Source of the DNA: Paenibacillus riograndensis SBR5
Lineage (GTDB): Bacteria > Bacillota > Bacilli > Paenibacillales > Paenibacillaceae
Assembly: GCF_000981585.1 (NCBI RefSeq)
Contig: NZ_LN831776.1
Location: 1,255,001-1,319,000 of the forward strand
Reading direction: 5' to 3'
DNA length: 64,000 nt
Shown here: one piece after another, positions 26,701 to 34,187 of the stretch
How positions within the stretch are numbered: the stretch's first letter is position 1
Layout: every line of letters begins with the position of its first letter
The notes under the pieces: model-generated
Told to the model about the DNA's origin: nothing
Databases searched by the model: none
What the model saw: the letters and a program-made list of their open reading frames with translations, nothing else
Position numbers and translations under genes: made by a program

Positions 26701-28372
26701 GAGCAGCTCCAGCCGTGGCGAACTGGTGTCGGGTCTATATACGTTCGGGCCGGACGGGACAAAATTTGTGAAGCCGGTTGATCTTTCCATCACAGTTCCG
26801 GTAAAATCCGGAAATCCGGCCAACCTGGCCTTGGCTTGGCTTGATCCGGCTACAGGCCGCTGGATTCCGGTTCCTTCCGTTCTGGATGCCAAAACGGGTA
26901 TCATTACCGGCAAAATCAGCCATTTTACTGATTACGCAGTAGTCGACCGCAGCAAATGGGAGCCGCAGCCGGAGAAATTGAAGAGCGATATTGCTGCTAC
27001 CGCGAAAGGGATAACGGCAGCAGAAGAGCTAAGTGATTGGCAGGCTGTCGGGCTGGCCCGCTCGGGTCATGCAGTGCCGGCTGCTTACCTGGAAGGGGTG
27101 AAGGAGCAGCTGTCAGCCAGCAAGGGCCAGCTCCGCAAGGTTACGGACTATGAGCGTCTGGTCCTGGGTGTGGCTGCTGCAGGTGCAGATCCGCAGAACT
27201 TTGGCGGCTATAACCTGATTGAAAAAATCTATAACAATGACAACATGACCAGCCAAGGCAGCAACGGTCTGATTTTTGCCCTGATCGCCCTGGACAGCGG
27301 CTCCTATACGGTGCCTTCGGGTGCCAAGTGGACCAAAGAACGTCTGGTTCAGGCCCTGCTGGAGGTTCAAAGCAAGGACGGCGGCTTCCCGCTGACCTCA
27401 GGCGGAGCAGCTGATCCCGATATCACTGCTATGGCGGTTACCGCGCTTTCAGCTCACGCCAGTCAGACAACGGTTGCAGCAGCTGTTGACAAAGCCATTG
27501 CCTGGCTGTCGCAGCAGCAGCAGGAAGACGGCGGCTTCAAGCAGGCGAATGTAGAAAACAGTGAGAGCACAGCGCAGGTCATCATTGCCCTGGCTGCAGC
27601 GGGAATCGGTCCGAATGACTCACGGTTTGTCAAAACCAAAGGCGGGTTGCTCAGCCACCTGGCTTCCTTCCGTCAAGCGGACGGCGGCTATGCCCATACA
27701 CAGGGACAGCCGGCTAACAGCGTAGCCACCGAGCAGGCGCTGCTGGCCCTGACCGCTTATAACCGTTACTTGACGGGCGAAGCGAATCTTTTCAGCATTT
27801 CGCCTACCGGTGTAAATGGTGGAGTCGTGTTCACCGATGAGAATCTGATTTCGCCCTGGGCGCTGGAAGCCGTGCATCAGGCATACGGCAAGAAGCTGAT
27901 GGAGGGCATCAGCGGGAACAGTCTGGTTTTTGCACCGAAGCAGAAGATTACCCGGGCGGAATTTGCCGCCCTGCTGCTGAGGCTGACCCATAACGAGCCG
28001 TCTGTGGCTAACAGTGCTCCGGTATTCAGCGACGTCAAGACCGGCACATGGTATTATGGAGTAGTGCGGAAAGCGAAAGAGCTCGGCATTGCCGATGGAA
28101 TTACGGACACAACCTTTAATCCGAACGGAGTCATTTCCCGCCAGGATATGGCTGTCATGATTTCAAGAGCACTAAAGCTGGAAAATACAGCTTCTGCGGC
28201 AGCTCCGCAAGCTGCGAAGTTTACTGACGAAGGACGGATCAGCAGCTATGCCGTATCCGCTGTCCGTACAGTTACGGAGCTCGGTTACATGACCGGATTC
28301 GGCGGAACCTTTGACCCGTCGTCCGCTGTGACCAGGGAAATGGCCGCAGTGGTGGCGGTAAGACTGCCATAA
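23756..28372 (+). CDS. SLH-anchored surface protein with intrinsic-factor-like barrels and DUF4430 domains
   Basis: A 1538-residue exported protein. Signal peptide 1-35. A helical barrel of the terpenoid-cyclase/prenyltransferase type spans about 80-345 (SDGGFALFTGASDPDMTAI, SGGYGDSSESAAQAI). DUF4430 domains lie near 362-463, 565-663 and 777-880, the first two followed by Ig-like segments (GVQVTIGGKTATTDKDGKAE). A ZU5-like domain spans 960-1060 and a second barrel 1077-1345. Three SLH repeats (1358-1538, e.g. ITRAEFAALLLRL) tether it to the wall. Barrel plus DUF4430 is the make-up of animal intrinsic factor and transcobalamin. With the cobalamin riboswitch upstream, it is probably a B12- or corrinoid-binding surface receptor. 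ATG 23756 follows AAAGAGG; the TTG six bases earlier is less well placed. Confidence 0.85.
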   Translation: MKTFYSAKSFVLGLVLLLVISVTGTAVVPAGQAFAAAEATVNTGTDSVTDAVYAADTFAEGKAGASLAAADNGGQVTVSQATYSAAEYILSGGVTSEWQAIGLAQAGYRVPDSYVQSLAKKVQTAGGSFPNVTDYARIVLAVRAVGGDPANFAGSGSEAGFNLLERIYNSDNISGQPLNAPVYALLALDSGSYTIPGDAKWNQTSLLSEILSKQNSDGGFALFTGASDPDMTAIVLTALAAHKNDPAVATAGQKAVAWLAAKQDSSGGYGDSSESAAQAIIGLSSFGVDPASGEFTKNETGLLNRLLSFRLASGAFAHNQGGSANALATEQGLQALVAYNLFSGGTNGKLYDFSKPVAQNPLVYVPLTIEGPEQTLGQGSAYAGNVLEALEKVAAANSLPITNPSGAYVTGIGSIYAGATGGYDGWMYAVSRGGEWASVDVGMKDFKLKESDRVLVYYAGSATQLVDKVALSNAQPREGEAFTVTVTQKTWVWDGSASNPVTSRAAGVQVTIGGKTATTDKDGKAEFPEGFAAEDYTLAVTGYVAEKAPKIAKYTQTLKVAPLNVKATVSVEGPQGPIAEGTLEASDALDALKKLAASGNIPLDITESSFGSYVSGINGIQSGTYDGYWSFVVSRGGEWIYPSVGMGAFVLQPSDHVLVYYGGGATQVVNSVTLSAAQPKPGEAFTVNVAQKQWVWNDKTYTSDPVVTPAAGVQVTIGSTTVTTDQKGAATIDNGLPAGAYKIAVTGYVADSTPKIVRYTQPLTISDPVVVPQPASATISVIGDSAKGTILSSTTVALNAGETAYSLLIRQLGSRVTATTSGGSMYVVAIDGLKEFDRGPKSGWKYSVNGSDPGFSAGDYKLNNGDVLVWYYTTDYDIPSAGTGGLSGNTGSTGGAGSVGIAVDNTLPLNQVGQTTAVTNSGAPMTASEAAALGQKLTANTAAFEQEVTSGAGAALKDSGGEVQLLIPAGAVSGTVKISMKESSSSRGELVSGLYTFGPDGTKFVKPVDLSITVPVKSGNPANLALAWLDPATGRWIPVPSVLDAKTGIITGKISHFTDYAVVDRSKWEPQPEKLKSDIAATAKGITAAEELSDWQAVGLARSGHAVPAAYLEGVKEQLSASKGQLRKVTDYERLVLGVAAAGADPQNFGGYNLIEKIYNNDNMTSQGSNGLIFALIALDSGSYTVPSGAKWTKERLVQALLEVQSKDGGFPLTSGGAADPDITAMAVTALSAHASQTTVAAAVDKAIAWLSQQQQEDGGFKQANVENSESTAQVIIALAAAGIGPNDSRFVKTKGGLLSHLASFRQADGGYAHTQGQPANSVATEQALLALTAYNRYLTGEANLFSISPTGVNGGVVFTDENLISPWALEAVHQAYGKKLMEGISGNSLVFAPKQKITRAEFAALLLRLTHNEPSVANSAPVFSDVKTGTWYYGVVRKAKELGIADGITDTTFNPNGVISRQDMAVMISRALKLENTASAAAPQAAKFTDEGRISSYAVSAVRTVTELGYMTGFGGTFDPSSAVTREMAAVVAVRLP

Positions 28373-28503
28373 TCATGCGGTTGTGGCAGTAAGACACATA
28401 AACATCCTGGTGTGGCGGTAGGAAAACATGAACCGTACTCTGGTGGCAGTAAGACACCATAAGCATGCTGATGTGGCAGTAAGACTAACATAATCATGCG
28501 GTT
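28352..28503 (+). repeat. 30-bp tandem repeats grown from the 3' end of the surface-protein gene
   Basis: GTGGCGGTAAGACTGCCATA at the last codons of the surface gene (28352) is repeated as GTGG(C)(A/G)GTA-type units at 28383, 28412, 28443 and 28473. The period is 29-31 bp, with CATAATCATGCGG at both ends. The gene's stop codon lies in the first unit. Confidence 0.7.
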
Positions 28504-28827
28504 TTGAACCGCTGTTTGATTCAAGGCTGGCCCTTCAAAGGGCCTAAGTGCCTGGTCCGGCCGGACTTGCCTTCTATTTTTAAGAGGGTCTGTAGTCTTG
28601 ACTGTATTGGGTGCGACTAAAGCGGCCACTTTATGCGTTGAACTCATTTGGCTGCACATTGTATATTTAGGTAAACTTACATGTAGTAATAGAGGCGATT
28701 CTGCTATTTGTAACTGTTGAAGATACAACTATATAAGTTAAGTTAGTAAAATGAAGAAGGGATGCGGATTTATCCGAAAGCTTTCCCTTTTCATTGAAAC
28801 TGTATGAAGCTCAAATTAGGCTAGCAG

Positions 28828-29016
28828 GCAATCAATTGCACTTTATACAGTAGATGATCTCCAAATCAGCGGAAAAATGGAATCTATTGCACTCTGTACA
28901 GCAGATTCAGGCGAAAAAGGCGCTTTTGACTCCAAATCAAGAAATCTCTGCACGAAATGCAGCAGAATGCGATTTACCGCAGACTGCTCAGTTTTCTATT
29001 GTTGTACAAAGTGCAA
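28828..29016. repeat. four-motif palindromic element, family beta
   Basis: Motif centres: TGCACTTTATACA (28843), TGCACTCTGTACA (28894), TGCACGAAATGCA (28955), TGTACAAAGTGCA (29009). Spacing is 51, 61 and 54 bp. It lies in the 1.27-kb gap between the surface-protein and lipoprotein genes. A half copy of the CTATATAAGTT terminal sequence is at 28725. No gene is seen from 28504 to 29640. Confidence 0.65.
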
Positions 29017-29094
29017 TCAAGCAAAAAGTGTATGAGTTGAACTGGAGAACTTGAAAGCTTGGGAAGCAATGAAGCTCATAAGGAACTGAAGCGA

Positions 29095-29277
29095 AGTGGA
29101 AAAAGTAAAACTAAATTGCTGAAATCCAGGCTACAGAAGGTTTTAGTGGGATTTTGTACACCTAATTCATGCCTATTCATCTCATATGGCCGCTTTCAGC
29201 CGGATTAATGGTACTTTTTCCAAGATAGGCTGTGCCATAAGGCCGAATGAGCCCGATTAGTGATCCTTTTTCCACTA
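29095..29277. repeat. four-motif palindromic element, family alpha, one motif decayed
   Basis: GGAAAAAGT at 29098, a decayed GGATTTTGT at 29149, CTTTTTCC near 29214 and CCTTTTTCC at 29265. Centre spacing is 51, 64 and 52 bp. It follows the family-beta element directly, with about 80 bp between them. Confidence 0.55.
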
Positions 29278-29289
29278 ACGGTGACTGCC

Positions 29290-29540
29290 CTCTTCATCGG
29301 GTTTACAAGTGCTGGCAGTAGCGGGAGTGCGTTTGGATTATCCTGTGGCTGACAACTCTGCCTTCGTCATGCCTGAGTATGGGCTGGGAGCGTGTGGGTT
29401 TGCAGTACCCGTCCATTTCAGTTGCGGCTTCTCTGTCCACAGGTTAGGCGGGCGGAGACTGTGCCGTTTCACCACTAATCATATTGCCAAAAGAACGGAA
29501 CGGGGGAGCAGGTGCAGCCCCGTTCCTTTCCCTTTTTTGT
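29290..29540 (+). promoter_or_regulatory. possible structured leader with terminator before the DUF4430 lipoprotein
   Basis: GGAACGGGG (29497) pairs with CCCCGTTCC (29518) and is followed by a TTTCCCTTTTTT tract, about 100 bases before the lipoprotein start. The 200 bases before it are GC-richer than the surroundings and non-coding. A terminator placed between intergenic DNA and a gene suggests attenuation. It could instead simply end upstream transcription. The cobalamin aptamer consensus is absent. Confidence 0.4.
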
Positions 29541-29640
29541 CAGATCAGAAAGATAATTTGAGGTTCCTGCAAAGTAGCAGTATCAGCTTCCATGCAAAAG
29601 CCTCACTTTGAGGGGTTATTTATCGGAGGTGTCCTTGTTT

Positions 29641-30579
29641 ATGTCCAAGTCTATCCAGCAATGGCTGTTCACTCCGCTGCTGCTTCTGTCCGCAGCGGTG
29701 CTGCTCGCCGGCTGCGCAGCCGGCGCAGACACGGCCGGCGGGGCGCAGAGCCCCGCCGCGGGCACGGCTGCGGTGCAGAGCCCGCAGCCCAAGACCCCGG
29801 CGTCCCCTCTCCCCGGGGACGCCGCAACCCCCGTGCCTTCCGCCGCTGCGGACGGCACGGCCCCGCCGTCCGGCGCGGAACCCGCTGCCGGGACGCAAAA
29901 GGGGGCGGCTGTGTCTGCGCCGCCCGCCTCATCCGGCGCGGCTGCAAAGCCCGCGCCTTCCGCCGCTGCCGTAACGGAGCCAGCTTCCGTTACGGCCAGC
30001 GCAGCCCCGGCCACGGCGAAGGCCTCGGCCGGGCCAGCCAAGCCTGCTGCCGGCGCGAAGCCGACCGCCAGCACGAAGCCTGCAGCCGGCGCGAAGCCGA
30101 CCGCCAGCACGAAGCCGACAGCCGGTGCGCAGCCGGCAGCCGGCACCAAACCGGCGGCGACAGCGAAGCCGGCCGCCACGGCGCAAGCCCCGGCAGCCGC
30201 TTCAGCCGCCCCGGCGAAGCCTGCCGGGGCCGTAAATACCGTCACGCTCTCCATTGTCGGAGACAAGGAGCACGGGACGATTTTTGCGGCGGCGGCCGTT
30301 GACATCAAGAGCGGCGAGAGTGCGCTGGAGCTGCTGAAGCGCATTACCCGCAGCAATAAAATTCAAATGGAATACCAGGGAGCCAAAAGCTTCGCTTATG
30401 TAGAAGGAATCGATAATCTGTATGAATTTGACCAAGGCCCGGAGAGCGGCTGGATCTACAAGGTCAACGGTGAAGTTCCCGGCAAAGGGGCAGGCAGCTA
30501 CATACTGCAGCCGGGCGATACCGTGGAGTGGCTGTATACGCTGGATATGGGCAAGGATGTAGGGGCGGAAGTGCAATGA
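29641..30579 (+). CDS. DUF4430 lipoprotein, probable B12-binding component
   Basis: A 312-residue lipoprotein. The signal peptide ends in the lipobox LLAGC with Cys25. Residues 26-197 are an Ala/Pro/Thr/Lys-rich linker with short repeats (KPTASTKPAAGA) that would span the wall. Residues 198-312 are one DUF4430 domain (VTLSIVGDKEHGTIFAAAAV, YEFDQGPESGWIYKVNGE) close in sequence to the third such domain of the surface protein. CGGAGGTG lies about ten bases before ATG 29641. The stop overlaps the EcfT start (ATGA), so it is co-translated with the transporter. It probably hands ligand from the surface protein to the membrane S component; that step is inference. Confidence 0.8.
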   Translation: MSKSIQQWLFTPLLLLSAAVLLAGCAAGADTAGGAQSPAAGTAAVQSPQPKTPASPLPGDAATPVPSAAADGTAPPSGAEPAAGTQKGAAVSAPPASSGAAAKPAPSAAAVTEPASVTASAAPATAKASAGPAKPAAGAKPTASTKPAAGAKPTASTKPTAGAQPAAGTKPAATAKPAATAQAPAAASAAPAKPAGAVNTVTLSIVGDKEHGTIFAAAAVDIKSGESALELLKRITRSNKIQMEYQGAKSFAYVEGIDNLYEFDQGPESGWIYKVNGEVPGKGAGSYILQPGDTVEWLYTLDMGKDVGAEVQ

Positions 30580-31520
30580 GCAGCGGCTTCCGTGCAATGC
30601 ATCCCTCGGCGGCGCTGCTCTACTATGCCGGGCTGCTGTTGTTCGCCACCCTGCTGTTTCATCCCCTGTTCCTGGCTACAGAGCTTGCCGGACTGATCCT
30701 TCTGCTGGTGCTGCAGGGACAGGGGCGGCAGCTGCTGCGCGGGCTCCCTTTTTTTCTGCTGATGGCCGTTTCGGTAGCCGTGCTGAATCCCTTGTTTTCA
30801 CACAGGGGTGCGCATATTCTGTTTTATTTTATGGACCAGCCGGTTACACTGGAAGCCGTTTTGTACGGGCTGATGATGATGGCGGTCCTGTTGACTGTTT
30901 GTATTCTGTTCATTTCTTACAGCTACACGGTCACCACGGATAAATTCATGTATCTGTTCGCTGCGGCTGCGCCCCGGGCCACCCTGCTGACGCTGATGGC
31001 GCTGCGCTTTGTGCCTTTGTTCCAGCGGCGTCTGCGCCAGATCACCATGATCCAGCGGATTCGGGGAGTGGATGCAGGCAAGGGCAGCGTGCGCTCCAGA
31101 ATGAGGGACGGGATGACGCTGGTGAAGGTGCTGCTGACCTGGTCGCTGGAGGAAGCGCTGCAGACGGCAGACTCGATGAAAGCACGGGGCTACGGCATCC
31201 GCAAACGGAGTGTATACGGGATTTACAGGCTGGACCTGCAGGATAAGGCCATTTTGCTGCTGCTCGCGGCTAGCGGGCTGGTCCCGCTGTTTTTTTGGAT
31301 GAAAGGGTACGGGGTGCTGGAGATTTATCCGCGGATGAAGCCGATGCACTTCGGCTGGGCCGATGCCGCGATGTATGCAAGCTTCTGCTTGTTCGTGCTG
31401 ACGCCGCCGGCCCTCGAAGGAAAGGAGAAATGGTTATGGAGATCCTCGCGGCGGAGCGTCTATCCTTCAGCTATCCCGAGGAAGACAGGGACTCGCTTCA
31501 TGAGCTCTCATTTACGGTAG
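30576..31520 (+). CDS. ecfT: ECF transporter T component
   Basis: A 314-residue membrane protein with five or so hydrophobic segments and the EcfT/CbiQ coupling motifs: RIRGVDAGKG near residue 170 and SMKARGYG near 203, which dock on the two ATPase domains. Its start overlaps the lipoprotein stop by four bases. The last 28 codons overlap the start of the ATPase gene in another frame by 85 bases, an unusually long overlap; the tail WRSSRRSVYPSAIPRKTG looks like out-of-frame ATPase sequence. The protein may have acquired this tail by loss of an earlier stop. Confidence 0.85.
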   Translation: MSSGFRAMHPSAALLYYAGLLLFATLLFHPLFLATELAGLILLLVLQGQGRQLLRGLPFFLLMAVSVAVLNPLFSHRGAHILFYFMDQPVTLEAVLYGLMMMAVLLTVCILFISYSYTVTTDKFMYLFAAAAPRATLLTLMALRFVPLFQRRLRQITMIQRIRGVDAGKGSVRSRMRDGMTLVKVLLTWSLEEALQTADSMKARGYGIRKRSVYGIYRLDLQDKAILLLLAASGLVPLFFWMKGYGVLEIYPRMKPMHFGWADAAMYASFCLFVLTPPALEGKEKWLWRSSRRSVYPSAIPRKTGTRFMSSHLR

Positions 31521-33118
31521 AGGAAGGTGAGTTTGTCGTGCTTCTCGGCCCTTCAGGCGGCGGCAAAACCACGCTCCTGCGCCATCTGAAGCGCGAGCTT
31601 GCGCCCGTGGGCAAGGCTGGCGGGAAGATTGCTTACAAGGGACAGCCGCTATCCGGTCTGCCTGCCGAGCTTGCTGCCGCAGAAATCGGGATGGTGTTCC
31701 AGAACCCCGATGCACAGATCGTGATGGATACCGTGTGGCATGAGCTGGCCTTTTCAATGGAAAATATGGGCTATCCGCCAGCGGTTATGCGCAGCAGGCT
31801 GGCGGAGATCGCCGGCTTGTTCGGACTGGAGCCGCTGCTGTACAAGTCGGTGCACGAGCTCTCCGGCGGGCAAAAGCAGCTGCTGAACCTGGCCTCGGTG
31901 CTGATGCTGCAACCTAAGCTCCTGCTGCTGGACGAGCCGACCTCGCAGCTTGATCCGGTCGCCGCGCGGGAGTTCCTCCAGACGTTGCACCGGCTGAATG
32001 AAGAGATGTCCGTGACGGTCATCATCAGCGAGCACCGCCTGGAGGAGGTACTGCCGCTGGCTGACCGGGTGCTGCTGCTGGAAGAGGGAGAGCTGCGGTT
32101 CCAGGGGACGCCCCGTGACTTTGTACGCGGGGCGGGGCTTGCGCTTCACGCTCCGCATATGGCGTATTTGCCCACTGCTGCGCGGTTGTTCCTTGCCCTT
32201 GAGCCGGATGCGGTTCAAGCGCCCCGCGAGGCCATCCCGCTGACCGTGCGGGAAGGCAAGCGCTGGCTGCATTCCTTGGCTGAAAGAGGGCCAGGCATGG
32301 GGGAGGCGGCAGCTGACACAGGCGCTTCCCGCCTCTCCGCTCCTGTCACTTCATCCGACCTGCTGCTCAGCTGCCGGGAAGTGACCTTCCGCTACAGCAA
32401 GGACGGGGCAGAGGTGCTTAAGAAGCTGTCGCTGTCCCTGTACCGGGGAGAGCTGCTGGCCGTGATGGGCGGGAATGGAGCCGGAAAATCAACGCTGCTG
32501 CATATCCTGAACGGCCTGCTTAAGCCCCAGCGCGGCAAGGTAACCCTTGCTAAGGGGGAGACAAGCGGCTTCCTGGCCCAGAATCCGCTGCTCTACTTCA
32601 GCTATGACACGGTTCAGGAGGAGCTGCAGCAGATGGCGGAGTATGCCGGATTGTCCAAGGAAGAGGCGGACCGGGAAATTGCCCGGCTCCTGGCAATCTT
32701 CCAGCTCGAAGACCTTCTGCTTAGCCATCCGCATGATATCAGCGGCGGGCAGCAGCAGAAGCTGGCGCTCGCCATGGTGATGCTGCTGGGTCCCGGTATT
32801 TTGCTGCTGGACGAGCCGACCAAGGGACTTGATCCGGGGGCCAAAGAACGGCTCGCAGCGTTGCTCGGAGATTTGCGGAGGCAGGGAGTCAGTATCCTGC
32901 TTGTGACGCATGATGTCGAGTTTGCCGCGAGGTATGCCTCGCGCTGCGCGATGCTGTTTGACGGCGGCATCACGTCGGAAGGGACGCCGGCGGAATTTTT
33001 CAGCAGCAACTATTTCTATACAACGGCAGTCAACCGCATGGCCAGAGAGCTGCTGCCGCAAGCCTTAACGATAGAGGATGTGATGAACGCGTGGTCCGCT
33101 TTCGCTTCCCGCTCCTGA
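31436..33118 (+). CDS. fused two-domain ECF transporter ATPase
   Basis: A 560-residue fusion of two ABC ATPase domains, corresponding to EcfA1 and EcfA2. Domain 1 has Walker A GPSGGGKTT, signature LSGGQKQ and Walker B LLLLDEPTSQLDP. Domain 2 has GGNGAGKST, ISGGQQQK and ILLLDEPTKGLDP. A linker near residues 275-300 joins them. ATG 31436 is preferred over ATG 31430 because GGAG sits eight bases before it. The 3' end overlaps the S-component start. The fused form with a dedicated T and S indicates a group-I-like ECF importer rather than the shared group-II set. Confidence 0.9.
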   Translation: MEILAAERLSFSYPEEDRDSLHELSFTVEEGEFVVLLGPSGGGKTTLLRHLKRELAPVGKAGGKIAYKGQPLSGLPAELAAAEIGMVFQNPDAQIVMDTVWHELAFSMENMGYPPAVMRSRLAEIAGLFGLEPLLYKSVHELSGGQKQLLNLASVLMLQPKLLLLDEPTSQLDPVAAREFLQTLHRLNEEMSVTVIISEHRLEEVLPLADRVLLLEEGELRFQGTPRDFVRGAGLALHAPHMAYLPTAARLFLALEPDAVQAPREAIPLTVREGKRWLHSLAERGPGMGEAAADTGASRLSAPVTSSDLLLSCREVTFRYSKDGAEVLKKLSLSLYRGELLAVMGGNGAGKSTLLHILNGLLKPQRGKVTLAKGETSGFLAQNPLLYFSYDTVQEELQQMAEYAGLSKEEADREIARLLAIFQLEDLLLSHPHDISGGQQQKLALAMVMLLGPGILLLDEPTKGLDPGAKERLAALLGDLRRQGVSILLVTHDVEFAARYASRCAMLFDGGITSEGTPAEFFSSNYFYTTAVNRMARELLPQALTIEDVMNAWSAFASRS

Positions 33119-33777
33119 TTGCCCTCGGGCTGTTTGTGGCCGGCCTTGCGCTGACCTCAGCGCTGAAGGACCGCCATTATATGCTGCTCAGCCTTGTGCT
33201 GCTGGCGGTAGCCCTGCTGCCGCTGTTCATCCGTCTGGAACGGCGTCCGCTTGAATCCAGAGAACTGGTGCTGCTGGCGGTGTTGTCCGCTGTCGCTGCG
33301 GTCAGCCGGATTCCTTTTGCCGCCTTGCCCAGTGTAAAGCCGGTATCGGCCATTGTTATTCTTTCGGCTTATGTTTTTGGGGCGGAAGCCGGGTTCATCA
33401 TCGGCGCGGTGGCCGCGCTGGTGTCCAATATTTACTTTGGGCAGGGACCCTGGACGCCTTGGCAAATGTTCGCCTGGGGCATGGTCGGTCTGACCGCTGG
33501 CTGGCTGCGGAATACCTGGTGGATGAAAAAAAAGGGCGGAATGCTTGCATTCGGCTTTGTCTGGGGATTTTTATTCGGCTGGATTATGAATATCTGGTAT
33601 CTGATCAGCCTGCCGGATGCGTTCAGCTGGGGGCTCGTGGCTGCCGCGTATGCGTCAAGCTTTTATCTCGATCTCGCCCATGCCTTGTCCAATGTCTTTT
33701 TCCTGGCTGTTCTGGCCGGAGGCTGGACCAAAGTGCTGAAGCGATTCCGCAAAAAATACGGCTTGCTGCAGGAGTGA
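33091..33777 (+). CDS. ECF transporter S component, probable cobalamin specificity
   Basis: A 228-residue hydrophobic protein with about six membrane segments. It has the ECF S-component layout and the local pattern SRIPFAALPSVKPVSAIVILSAYVFGAEAGFIIGAVAALVSN, which resembles CbrT-like and related S components. The start is GTG at 33091, inside the ATPase gene (28-base overlap), with GAGG upstream at rather long spacing. Translation is probably coupled. Substrate is inferred: DUF4430 proteins in the same operon and a cobalamin riboswitch upstream of the associated surface gene point to vitamin B12 or a corrinoid precursor. Confidence 0.8.
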   Translation: MVRFRFPLLIALGLFVAGLALTSALKDRHYMLLSLVLLAVALLPLFIRLERRPLESRELVLLAVLSAVAAVSRIPFAALPSVKPVSAIVILSAYVFGAEAGFIIGAVAALVSNIYFGQGPWTPWQMFAWGMVGLTAGWLRNTWWMKKKGGMLAFGFVWGFLFGWIMNIWYLISLPDAFSWGLVAAAYASSFYLDLAHALSNVFFLAVLAGGWTKVLKRFRKKYGLLQE

Positions 33778-33835
33778 AGCAGGGGAGGGTTCTTAGGGGC
33801 ATGTTTACGTCAGATAACAATAAAGGATTTGTTAT

Positions 33836-34023
33836 AGACTGTACTTTCTGCAATAGAATTACCCGGAGTTCTGCGATGAATCACATTCTACTGTATTTCA
33901 TGCAACCGATATCCCGATTTTGGGTAAAAAGTACCTTTTCCAAGGGATTCTACTATATATAATGCAATAGAATCTCTTTTCAGGCTGAGTTTATCGTTGA
34001 TCTGCTGCAAAAAGTGCATTAGA
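33836..34023. repeat. four-motif palindromic element, family beta
   Basis: Motif centres near 33846 (TGTACTTTCTGCA), 33897 (TGTATTTCATGCA), 33960 (ATTC..TATAATGCA..GAAT) and 34012 (TGCAAAAAGTGCA). Spacing is 51, 63 and 52 bp. Between motifs two and three lies GGTAAAAAGTACC, the core of the 51-bp repeats at 21953 and 59752. The remaining 160 bases to the chemoreceptor are AT-rich and hold its promoter, not clearly recognised. Confidence 0.65.
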
Positions 34024-34187
34024 ACGGCGTTCCTTCCCTCACATCCCCCCATTCTTCATTTTTGAAAACTAATCTATTAGTCATATAGTCACAAAAAAAC
34101 AATATTTTCTTCGTTTTTTCGACATATTTTTCAGCGAAAACATCATACTTTCGACCTTTATCTCCGATAAATTAGATACAGCAGGAG

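Noticed and set aside
29290..29540. Second cobalamin riboswitch before the lipoprotein
   Set aside because: The conserved GCCACTG and AGCCAGGAGACC segments are not present; only a terminator is clear.
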